Of a stretch of DNA of 7,398 nt, positions 1 to 6,385 are shown one piece after another; within the stretch, counting starts at the first letter, position 1, and the number at the start of each line of letters is the position of its first letter. Under the pieces are notes generated by a model, which saw only the letters and a list, made by a program, of their open reading frames with translations, did not search any database and was not told where the DNA came from. The stretch covers positions 1-7,398 of the forward strand of contig JACDAH010000242.1 of assembly GCA_013695505.1 (NCBI GenBank). Reading direction: 5' to 3'. This DNA comes from Chloroflexota bacterium. GTDB lineage: Bacteria; Chloroflexota; Limnocylindria; Limnocylindrales; CSP1-4. The translations under genes were made by a program, and so were the position numbers.

Positions 1-247
1 TGGCGCTGGCCGAGGGCATGCTCGTGACCGACGGCGAGGCGTCGATGGGCGGGAGCGTGGGGAAGGCGATGCTGGACCCCGGATCAGCCGAAACGATCGT
101 CGGGGGCTCCGTCGGCATCGACGGGTCGACCGCCGCAACGGCCTGTCCGGTGTAGCTCAGGAGGCCGGCGGCGATCATGGTGACCCCGGCCGCCGTCAGA
201 ACGGCCGGCAACAGCCGATCACGGAGTGCGCCGAACAGGGTGGTCAC
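1..247 (-). CDS. N-terminal part of a membrane-anchored extracytoplasmic protein (partial, runs off left edge)
   Basis: The reading frame starts at a GTG (247-245) and stays open for 82 codons to the window edge. The protein begins MTTLFGALRDRLLPAV. One hydrophobic segment lies at about residues 14-34 (LPAVLTAAGVTMIAAGLLSY), after a short basic start (R9, R11), so the anchor probably has its N-terminus inside. Residues 42-82 form a linker rich in Pro, Ser, Thr and Ala with no predicted fold. This layout (anchor, linker, then an outside domain) is common in sortases and other exported proteins of high-GC monoderm bacteria. The domain that would decide is outside the window, so sortase is only a guess. 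Third codon positions are mostly G or C, which supports real coding. No Shine-Dalgarno sequence precedes the GTG, but a TAGGCT box lies 8 nt upstream, suggesting a leaderless mRNA. The gene is divergent from the thioredoxin-like gene at 317. Confidence 0.72.
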   Translation of the reverse strand, partial: MTTLFGALRDRLLPAVLTAAGVTMIAAGLLSYTGQAVAAVDPSMPTEPPTIVSADPGSSIAFPTLPPIDASPSVTSMPSASA

Positions 248-255
248 GGGGGCCG

Positions 256-261
256 AGCCTA
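256..261 (-). promoter_or_regulatory. Probable -10 box of a leaderless promoter for the gene at 1-247
   Basis: On the minus strand TAGGCT fits the TANNNT consensus and is followed by 8 nt and then the GTG start. In leaderless promoters transcription starts about 7-8 nt after this box, so the transcript would begin at or next to the start codon. No convincing -35 hexamer is visible. The absence of a Shine-Dalgarno sequence agrees with this reading. Confidence 0.5.
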
Positions 262-302
262 GCAGCGATCCGCGGCTCGACGCCCTCGCCCGTCCGTACT
301 GG

Positions 303-308
303 TACCCT
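303..308 (+). promoter_or_regulatory. Probable -10 box of a leaderless promoter for the thioredoxin-like gene
   Basis: TACCCT (TANNNT pattern) is followed by 8 nt, CGCCCGGC, and then the ATG at 317. There is no purine-rich Shine-Dalgarno sequence upstream. TCGACG at 277-282 matches four of six bases of TTGACA, but its 20-nt spacer is long, so the -35 element is uncertain. The same box-to-start distance occurs on the opposite strand for the divergent gene. Confidence 0.5.
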
Positions 309-316
309 CGCCCGGC

Positions 317-994
317 ATGAAGACCGGGGTCTCGATCCTGGCCGGCCTCCTCGCCGGCGTTCTCGTCGCCGTCGGCGTCCTGGCCGCCTTCGTGTTCGTC
401 GGCCCGGATCCGGTCGGGCTGCGACCCACGCCGGCCCCGACGATCGTCCCGTCGGCCTCGGCCGCGCCCTCTTCATCGATCGCCGCCGGTTCGCCGGTCC
501 CGTCCGGAAGCCCCGCCGCACCGGGCTCGTCGGCCGGTTTCGATCCGGGGGCCGCCTTCCGCATCGGCCAGCCGGCGCCGCCGCTCGTGGTGCCCCAGGT
601 TGGGGGAGGCACGATCGATCTCGCCAAGCTCAAGGGCCAGGCGGTGTGGCTGAACTTCATGCAGACGACCTGCCCCGAATGCGTCGACGAGTTCCCGCTG
701 ATGAACAGCTTCAAAGCCCGCTACAGCGGCAACGGCCTGGTCGTGATCGCCATCGACATTCGCGAGGACGAGGGTACGGTGGCCTCGTTCGCGGACCGCC
801 TCAAGGCGACGTTCCCGCTCGGCCTCGACACCGACGGCAGGGCCCAGCAGACGTGGGGCGCCTTCGCCCTGCCGATCCACTTCTGGATCGACAAGGAGGG
901 GATCGTCCGTGACGGCGCCCTCGGCGGGGTCGATGCCGACGTCATGGCCGCCGCCCTCGAGAAGATCCTGCCGGGGGTGACGGTCACGCCATAG
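317..994 (+). CDS. Membrane-anchored TlpA/ResA-like thiol-disulfide oxidoreductase
   Basis: This 225-residue protein probably acts outside the membrane as a thioredoxin-fold protein for thiol-disulfide exchange. An N-terminal anchor spans about residues 5-29, behind the basic start MKTG. A Pro/Ser/Ala linker follows (about 36-75), then a TlpA/AhpC-TSA-like domain (about 80-220). The domain opens with FRIGQPAPPL and continues with the strand VWLNF and the active site T117-T-C119-P-E-C122 at the start of the helix. Later come the strand LVVIAIDI and the cis-proline loop A-L-P186-I-H-F with WIDKEG. In family members the active site is usually WCxxC; here Thr replaces Trp and the dipeptide is Pro-Glu. 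TlpA-like proteins serve cytochrome c maturation, oxidase copper insertion or general disulfide reduction; which applies here cannot be told. The ATG at 317 gives a clean anchor and has a TANNNT box 8 nt upstream. The gene converges on nuoN. Family is fairly certain, substrate unknown. Confidence 0.88.
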   Translation: MKTGVSILAGLLAGVLVAVGVLAAFVFVGPDPVGLRPTPAPTIVPSASAAPSSSIAAGSPVPSGSPAAPGSSAGFDPGAAFRIGQPAPPLVVPQVGGGTIDLAKLKGQAVWLNFMQTTCPECVDEFPLMNSFKARYSGNGLVVIAIDIREDEGTVASFADRLKATFPLGLDTDGRAQQTWGAFALPIHFWIDKEGIVRDGALGGVDADVMAAALEKILPGVTVTP

Positions 995-1001
995 ACCGCG
1001 G

Positions 1002-1041
1002 GAGAGGGCGTTGGCCGCCGCGAGAGGGCGCCGGCCGCGGC
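1002..1041. repeat. Imperfect 20-bp tandem direct repeat between convergent genes
   Basis: Two adjacent 20-bp units, 1002-1021 and 1022-1041, both begin GAGAGGGCG and match at 17 of 20 positions (differences at unit positions 10, 11 and 18). They lie in the 69-bp gap between the stop codons of the thioredoxin-like gene and nuoN. Function unknown; the repeat may simply reflect local duplication of GC-rich sequence. Confidence 0.6.
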
Positions 1042-1064
1042 GGAGGCGAGAGCTGCGCCGGCGC
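1015..1064. terminator. Possible GC-rich stem-loop(s) at the convergent gene ends
   Basis: CCGCCGCG (1015-1022) is complementary to CGCGGCGG (1036-1043), an 8-bp stem with a 13-nt loop. A competing 8-bp stem pairs GCGCCGGC (1028-1035) with GCCGGCGC (1057-1064), which reaches the nuoN stop codon. Both stems are symmetric enough to form in RNA from either strand, so they could serve both convergent genes. No T-tract follows on either side, so a classic intrinsic terminator is not shown. In DNA this GC-rich such stems also occur by chance. Confidence 0.3.
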
Positions 1065-2530
1065 TACCCTGCGATGGCCTTCGCCGCGTCGCCGATCACC
1101 CCGAGGATCAGGCCCGGGAAGAACCCGAACAGGATCGTCAGCGCGGTCGCGGCGGCGAGGCCGCCCCAGAGCAGGGCGCCATGGCGGAGCGCCGGCGCGT
1201 CGCTGGCGGGATCGCGCACGTACATGTACACGACGACCCGGAGGTAGTAGAACGCGGCCGCTGCGGCGTTGAGGACCATCAGGACGGCGAGGAATCCGAC
1301 CCAGCCCCCGGCCTGGACCGCGGCGACGATGATCAGGGCCTTGGCGAAGAACCCGGCCGTCGGCGGGATGCCGGTCAGCGACAGCAGGAAGAGGGCCATC
1401 AGCAAGCCGAGGATCGGCTCCCTGCGCGCGAGCCCGGCGAACGTCGCGAGGCCGGACGTCACGCCGGCCCGCTTCTGGAGCGCCGCGATCACCGCGAACG
1501 CCCCGAGGTTCATGAACGAATACGCCGCGCCGTAGAACAGCAGGCCCTCGAGCCCGCGCTGCTGGCCGCCGGCGAAGGCCGCTAGGCCGACGAGCATGTA
1601 GCCGGTGTGGGCGATCGAGCTGTAGGCGAGCATTCGCTTGACGTTGTCCTGGGTCAGGGCGACGAGGTTGCCGAGAGTCATCGTCGTCGCCGCGAGCACG
1701 ATCACGACCGGCAGCCACTGCTCCTTCATCGGCCCGAGCGCCTCGACGAACAGCCGCAGGATCAGGGCGAACGCGCCGATCTTCGGGCCGACCGAGAGGT
1801 AGCCGGTGACCGGCGTCGGGGAGCCCTGGTAAGCGTCCGGCGTCCAGTAGTGGAACGGAACAGCCGCGATCTTGAACGCGACGCCGGTGGTCAGGAAGGC
1901 GAACCCCATCGCGAGTCCCGGGCTGAACGGCGCCTCGCCGGCCGCCACCGTGGTCAGCGTCGAGGCGACCGCGGCGATGTTCGTCGAGCCCGACAGGCCC
2001 CACACGAACGACAGCCCGAACAGGAAGATCGCCGAGCTGAACGAGCCGAGGAGGAAGTATTTGATCGCACCCTCGGTCGAGAAGCTGTCGGACTTGTGGT
2101 AGCCGGCCAGCAGGTAGCCGGGCAGGACCATCAGCTCGAGGCCGATGAAGAGGAGCAGCAGGTCCGCCGACGCCGCGATGACCATCGCCCCGCACATCGC
2201 GAACACGAGGACCGTCGCGAACTCGGCCACCGGCAGACCGCGCGGCGTGAGGTAGTCCGGGGCGAAGACGATGGTCATCGCGACGATCGCGATGAACAGC
2301 AGGTCCAGGAACGTCGTGAGGGCATCGAGCTTGTACATGCCGCCGTACGCGGTGGTGGCCGCCATCGACCCGACGATCAGCGTCGCCGCGGCGGTCAGTC
2401 CCAGGCCGCCGAGCGCGACGATCACGGCGGCCATCGAGCGGCCCGGCCAGACGAGGTCGACGAGGAGGATCGCGACGGCCGTTCCGATCGCCGCCACGAG
2501 GGGCGCGATGACGGTCAGGTCGGGCGTCAC
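1064..2530 (-). CDS. nuoN: NADH-quinone oxidoreductase subunit N (antiporter-like membrane subunit)
   Basis: NuoN is one of three antiporter-like proton-translocating subunits of the complex I membrane arm. The protein has 488 residues, the usual family length, with about 14 hydrophobic helices. Key polar-axis residues are visible: E132 in LELMVLPGYL, K157 in EGAIKYFLLG, K220 in AFKIAAVPFHYW with H227, K250 in SVGPKIGAF, and K397 in the broken helix TAGFFAKALI. The ending F-F-P-G-L-I-L is typical. The start is the GTG at 2530-2528, which overlaps the nuoM stop as GTGA (2530-2527). A GAGG sits 7 nt upstream of it, so translation is probably coupled to nuoM. The same frame stays open far upstream inside nuoM, but that part is basic, Pro/Gly-rich and antiporter-unlike, so it is not coding. 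The stop is TAG. This is the last gene of the operon and converges on the thioredoxin-like gene. Confidence 0.96.
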   Translation of the reverse strand: MTPDLTVIAPLVAAIGTAVAILLVDLVWPGRSMAAVIVALGGLGLTAAATLIVGSMAATTAYGGMYKLDALTTFLDLLFIAIVAMTIVFAPDYLTPRGLPVAEFATVLVFAMCGAMVIAASADLLLLFIGLELMVLPGYLLAGYHKSDSFSTEGAIKYFLLGSFSSAIFLFGLSFVWGLSGSTNIAAVASTLTTVAAGEAPFSPGLAMGFAFLTTGVAFKIAAVPFHYWTPDAYQGSPTPVTGYLSVGPKIGAFALILRLFVEALGPMKEQWLPVVIVLAATTMTLGNLVALTQDNVKRMLAYSSIAHTGYMLVGLAAFAGGQQRGLEGLLFYGAAYSFMNLGAFAVIAALQKRAGVTSGLATFAGLARREPILGLLMALFLLSLTGIPPTAGFFAKALIIVAAVQAGGWVGFLAVLMVLNAAAAAFYYLRVVVYMYVRDPASDAPALRHGALLWGGLAAATALTILFGFFPGLILGVIGDAAKAIAG

Positions 2531-4221
2531 GAGACCGCCTCGACCGACGTGACCGGCTCGCCGTGGGTGCCGCCGTGCGCGTCGCCGTCGGCGACCCGCC
2601 CGCCCCCGCCGCCGCCCAGGTCGATCCGGGCGACCCAGATGATCCGGGCGATCACGTACAGGATGGGCAGGGCGACCAGGACGAGTCCCACCTGGGGCGA
2701 GATCTCGACCGCTCCCGTGCGGGAGGCGTCGCCGAGGACCGCCGTGACCGAGCCCCGGACGAGATCGAGGATGAGCCCCGGGAACAGCCCGAACACGACC
2801 GTGAGGGCCGCCAGCGGCGCCAGGGTGAGGATCTCGGTCGGGCTCATGTCGGTGAGGTGGTGACCGAGGCCCTTCAGGAAATCGGATACCTCGCCGAATG
2901 CGATCCGCTGGAACATCCAGAGGAGATAGCCCGCGGCGAGGATCATGCAGAAGGTCGCGACGGCGGCAACGATCGGAGAGAACTCGAACGCCCCGAGGAG
3001 GACGAGAAACTCGCCGACGAAGCCGGACAGGCCGGGCAGCCCGCCGGAAGCGAAGACGAAGAAGCCGAGGGCAACGGCGTAGACGGGCATGACCGCGGCC
3101 ACCCCGCCCATCTTCGCGATCGTCCGGTCGTGGGTCCGCTCGTAGATCACCCCGACGAGCAGGAACAGGGCGCCAGTGATCAGGCCATGGTTGACCATCT
3201 GGAGAATCGCGCCGTCCATGCCCTGCTGGTTGAAGACGAAGATCCCGAGCGTCACGAAGCCCATGTGCGACACGGAGCTGTAGGCCACGAGCTTCTTGAG
3301 GTCCGGCTGGACCAGCGCCACGATCGCGCCGTAGATGATCGCGATCAGGCTCAGGACGATGATGGCCGGGGCGAACGTATGGGCGGCGGCAGGGAACAGC
3401 GGCAGGGCGAAGCGGATGAAGCCGTAGGCACCGAGCTTGAGCATGATCGCGGCCAGGATCACCGAACCCGCCGTCGGGGCCTGGACGTGGGCGTCCGGTA
3501 GCCAGGTGTGGAACGGGAACATCGGAACCTTGATCGCGAACGCGAGGAAGAAGGCGAGGAACGCGAAGATCTGGAGGTTCGGGTCGAAGGAGGCCGCACG
3601 CAGCTTCTCGAAGTCGAACGCGTGTGCCCAGCTCCCGGTCGCCGCCTGGAAGGCGAACGCGGTGGCCAGGATCGCGACCAGCATCAGGAGCGATCCGACC
3701 AGGGTGTAGAGGACGAACTTGATCGTCGCGTAGATCCGGTTCACGCCGCCCCAGATCCCGATGATCAGGTACATCGGGACGAGCACGATCTCCCAGAAGA
3801 TGTAGAACAGGAATGTGTCGAGGGCGACGAAGACCCCGATCAGCCCGACCTCGAGGATCAGGAACGAGACCATGTACTCCTTGATCCGGTCCTTGATCGG
3901 GCCGAACGACGCAAGGATGCTGATCCACGACAGCGTCGTCGTGAGGACGACGAGGATCAGCGACAGGCCGTCGACGCCGACCTTGTACTGGATCCCGAAC
4001 AGCGGGATCCATTCGACGGCCTCCCTGAACTGGAAGGCCCGGGCAGCGGGCGCGCCCGGATCGAAGCCGATGATCAGCAGGAGCGAGATCACCCACGCAC
4101 CGAGGCTCGCGGCGAGGGCCAGCGGGCGGGCATAGCGCGCCGGCGCGACCGCGACCAGCAGGGCACCGACGAGCGGCGAGAACGTGACGATCGACAGGAT
4201 CGGAATCTCGCCGACGTTCAC
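2527..4221 (-). CDS. nuoM: NADH-quinone oxidoreductase subunit M (antiporter-like membrane subunit)
   Basis: NuoM is the middle antiporter-like proton pump of the complex I membrane arm. The 564-residue protein shows the 14-helix core with E144 in FWEIVLVPMYL, K231 in AIKVPMFPFHTWLPDAH, K262 in LKLGAYGF, and E404 in the broken helix SGFVGEFLVLLG. Glu at that last position, where NuoL and NuoN have Lys, is diagnostic of NuoM. It is longer than most NuoM proteins (about 490-510). The extra part is a fifteenth hydrophobic helix at about 511-531 (VGLVLVALPILYVIARIIWV) and then a soluble tail with a run of six Gly (536-541) and DAHGGTHGE. The start is GTG at 4221, chosen because GGGAAGG lies 9 nt upstream and the protein then begins as the family does (MNVGEIPILS). 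It follows nuoL after 25 nt and overlaps nuoN by 4 nt. Confidence 0.96.
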   Translation of the reverse strand: MNVGEIPILSIVTFSPLVGALLVAVAPARYARPLALAASLGAWVISLLLIIGFDPGAPAARAFQFREAVEWIPLFGIQYKVGVDGLSLILVVLTTTLSWISILASFGPIKDRIKEYMVSFLILEVGLIGVFVALDTFLFYIFWEIVLVPMYLIIGIWGGVNRIYATIKFVLYTLVGSLLMLVAILATAFAFQAATGSWAHAFDFEKLRAASFDPNLQIFAFLAFFLAFAIKVPMFPFHTWLPDAHVQAPTAGSVILAAIMLKLGAYGFIRFALPLFPAAAHTFAPAIIVLSLIAIIYGAIVALVQPDLKKLVAYSSVSHMGFVTLGIFVFNQQGMDGAILQMVNHGLITGALFLLVGVIYERTHDRTIAKMGGVAAVMPVYAVALGFFVFASGGLPGLSGFVGEFLVLLGAFEFSPIVAAVATFCMILAAGYLLWMFQRIAFGEVSDFLKGLGHHLTDMSPTEILTLAPLAALTVVFGLFPGLILDLVRGSVTAVLGDASRTGAVEISPQVGLVLVALPILYVIARIIWVARIDLGGGGGGRVADGDAHGGTHGEPVTSVEAVS

Positions 4222-4230
4222 GACCGCCCG

Positions 4231-4237
4231 CCTTCCC
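4231..4237 (-). promoter_or_regulatory. Ribosome binding site of nuoM
   Basis: GGGAAGG on the minus strand lies 9 nt before the GTG start of nuoM, inside the 25-nt gap after nuoL. It supports this GTG as the start at the one downstream junction where genes do not overlap. Confidence 0.6.
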
Positions 4238-4246
4238 GCTGCGCGC

Positions 4247-6385
4247 TCATCGCGCTGCCAGGACGAGGAATGAGCCGGCCATGACGATCAGCCCGATCGC
4301 GATTCCGAGGGCGTAGTTCTGGACCCGACCGGTCTGGACCCGCCGAAGGCTCGTGCCGGCCCCGACGGTCGTCGTGGCGATGTCATTGACCGTGTCGTCG
4401 ACCACCCGCCGATCGAACCACCACAGCAACGCCGCCATCCGTCCGCCGATCACCATGAACAGGAGGTGGTAGAGGTCGTCGAACCACCACTTGTTGAGTG
4501 AGGCGCGGTAGAGGAACGGGGCGCGCGCGGTCAGCTCCCGGACGCGCTCCGGGTTGGGGCGCCACTGGATGCTTCCGAGGTTCACTCCGAAGAGGCGCCA
4601 GGCCGTCAGGACCCCGATCACCGCGACCGCGACGCTCGCGCCGATCAGAGCGCCGTCGATGCCGAAGATCTGGAACGGCTCCTCCGCGTGGGCGAGGAGC
4701 GTCGTGCCCTGCTCGAAGACGGGCTCCAGCCAGCCGGCGAGGAGGCCGGGCCCGTGGAGCCCGAGGAGCGGCCCGAGCGGCGGTCCGGGCAGGGACAGGA
4801 CGAGCCCGAGCAGGACCGTGGGTACGGCCAGAATCCAGAGCGGCGTCGTCATCACGGACGGTGATTCGTGGATGTGCGGCTCGACCGCGGGGTCGACCCG
4901 GCTTTCGCCCCAGAACGTCAGGCCGATCAGCCGGAACATGTAGAACGCGGTCATGATCGCGACGACGATCCCGATCGCCCAGACCCACTGGAAACCGAGC
5001 TTCCACGCCTCGCCGAGGATCTCGTCCTTCGAGAAGAAGCCGGCGAGGGGCGGGATGCCGGCGATGGCGATCGAGCCGAGCAGCATCGTCCGGTACGTGT
5101 GCGGGATCTTCCTGGCCAGCCCGCCCATCTTGCGCATGTCCTGCTCGTCGTGGACCGCGTGGATCACCGAGCCTGAGCCGAGGAACAGGAGCCCCTTGAA
5201 GAAGCCGTGGGTCATCAGGTGGAAGATCGCCGCGGTGAACGCGCCGACCCCGAGCGCAGCGAACATGTAGCCGAGCTGGGACAGCGTCGAATAGGCCAGG
5301 ACCCGCTTGATGTCGGTCTGGGTCATCGCGATCGTCGCAGCGAGGAGTGCGGTGAAGATGCCGATCGCGGCGACGACCGCCATCGACTCCGGGGCGCTGG
5401 CGAAGATCGGGTTCGTTCGGGCAACGAGGTACACGCCGGCATTGACCATCGTCGCGGCGTGGATCAGGGCCGACACCGGGGTCGGGCCCTCCATCGCGTC
5501 CGGCAGCCAGACGTGGAGCGGGAACTGGGCGCTCTTGCCCATCGCCCCGGCAAAGATCAACAGCGCGACGATCGAGATCGGGATGGCCGGATCGACGCCG
5601 TCGCCGAGCATCCGCGGGTTCGGGCCGAAGGTCGCGACCTGGCCGGTCAGGGCCGCGATCGCCTGGCGGATGTTCAGAGTTCCGGTGTTCACGAAGATCG
5701 CCATGATCCCGAGCGCGAATCCGACGTCGCCGACGCGGTTGACGATGAATGCTTTCTTAGCCGCGAGAGCGGCGCTCCGCTTGTGCTTCCAGAACCCGAT
5801 CAGCAGATAGCTCGACAGCCCGACCAGCTCCCACGCGACGAACACGACGAGGAAGCTGTCGGCGAGGACGAGCAGGAGCATCGAGACCATGAACAAGTTG
5901 AGGTAGGCGAAGAACCGCCAGTAGCCCGGGTCATGGCCCATGTAGCCGATCGAGTAGACGTGGACGAGCAGGCCGATCGTGAGGACGACGATCAGCAGGC
6001 AGGCCGTCAGGTTGTCGACGAAGAACCCGACATCGACCACGAAGCCACCCTGGCTCGCGGCTCCCGACTGGATCCAGGTGTAGATCGTGTGGCCGTAGCC
6101 CTCGTGGCCGAACGGCGCAGAGCCGGTGAGCGAGCCGACGGCCGCCGCCATCCCGATGACCCAGGCAAGCCCGACCGCGCCGACCGGAACGAGATGGGCC
6201 CGCTTGCCCAGCCGCCGTCCGGCGACCGCGGTGAACAGAAAGCCCGCCAGAGGCAGGAGGACGATGACCGGGACCAGCATGTCCCACGCGCCACCGGCGA
6301 TCGCGCCGGCCTCGCCCTCGGTCGTCGCCGCGAACAGGGTCGCAAGGGGCGCCGTGAAGGGCGCCGCGAGCCCCACGCCGATCAC
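4247..6385 (-). CDS. nuoL: NADH-quinone oxidoreductase subunit L (distal antiporter-like subunit with lateral helix)
   Basis: NuoL is the distal antiporter-like proton pump of complex I and carries the long lateral helix along the membrane arm. The 712-residue protein is longer than the common 610-650. Visible key residues are E186 in VAWELVGLSSYLL, K284 with the motif QFPLHVWLPDAMEGPTPVSA, H309 in ALIHAATMV, K397 in HGFFKGLLFLGSG, and K453 in GFFSKDEIL. After the antiporter core come helix 15 (about 576-599), the amphipathic lateral stretch with NKWWFDDLYH (about 631-680) and final helix 16 (about 690-710). The GTG at 6385 overlaps the nuoK stop as GTGA, and the codons from there are GC-rich at third positions, so I take it as the start. 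It has no Shine-Dalgarno sequence. The family's usual N-terminus aligns better with Met36 (ATG at 6280-6278), which leaves a 35-residue hydrophobic extension; that ATG is the alternative start. Confidence 0.96.
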   Translation of the reverse strand: MIGVGLAAPFTAPLATLFAATTEGEAGAIAGGAWDMLVPVIVLLPLAGFLFTAVAGRRLGKRAHLVPVGAVGLAWVIGMAAAVGSLTGSAPFGHEGYGHTIYTWIQSGAASQGGFVVDVGFFVDNLTACLLIVVLTIGLLVHVYSIGYMGHDPGYWRFFAYLNLFMVSMLLLVLADSFLVVFVAWELVGLSSYLLIGFWKHKRSAALAAKKAFIVNRVGDVGFALGIMAIFVNTGTLNIRQAIAALTGQVATFGPNPRMLGDGVDPAIPISIVALLIFAGAMGKSAQFPLHVWLPDAMEGPTPVSALIHAATMVNAGVYLVARTNPIFASAPESMAVVAAIGIFTALLAATIAMTQTDIKRVLAYSTLSQLGYMFAALGVGAFTAAIFHLMTHGFFKGLLFLGSGSVIHAVHDEQDMRKMGGLARKIPHTYRTMLLGSIAIAGIPPLAGFFSKDEILGEAWKLGFQWVWAIGIVVAIMTAFYMFRLIGLTFWGESRVDPAVEPHIHESPSVMTTPLWILAVPTVLLGLVLSLPGPPLGPLLGLHGPGLLAGWLEPVFEQGTTLLAHAEEPFQIFGIDGALIGASVAVAVIGVLTAWRLFGVNLGSIQWRPNPERVRELTARAPFLYRASLNKWWFDDLYHLLFMVIGGRMAALLWWFDRRVVDDTVNDIATTTVGAGTSLRRVQTGRVQNYALGIAIGLIVMAGSFLVLAAR

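Noticed and set aside
226..912. Plus-strand open frame in another frame over the thioredoxin-like gene, and minus-strand frames at 219-521, 259-714, 473-880 and 721-987
   Set aside because: They lack recognisable domains and clash with the frame that has a membrane anchor, CxxC site and cis-proline loop.
984..2195. Minus-strand open frame of 403 codons in another frame within nuoN
   Set aside because: It is an Arg/Gly/Pro-rich shadow of nuoN without membrane segments.
1607..2863. Plus-strand open frame of 418 codons opposite nuoN and nuoM
   Set aside because: The product is an Arg/Asp/Glu/Gln-rich low-complexity shadow of membrane-protein codons, with no domain and no ribosome site.
2531..4096. 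Long same-strand open frame continuing upstream of nuoN inside nuoM (would make a 1010-residue protein)
   Set aside because: The translated extension is Arg/Pro/Gly/Asp-rich with no membrane segments and overlaps the clear nuoM frame; long open frames are common in such high-GC DNA.
5654..5661. GCGATCGC, resembling the cyanobacterial HIP1 octamer
   Set aside because: I noticed only this occurrence despite many GATC sites, so there is no sign of an iterated HIP1-type repeat.
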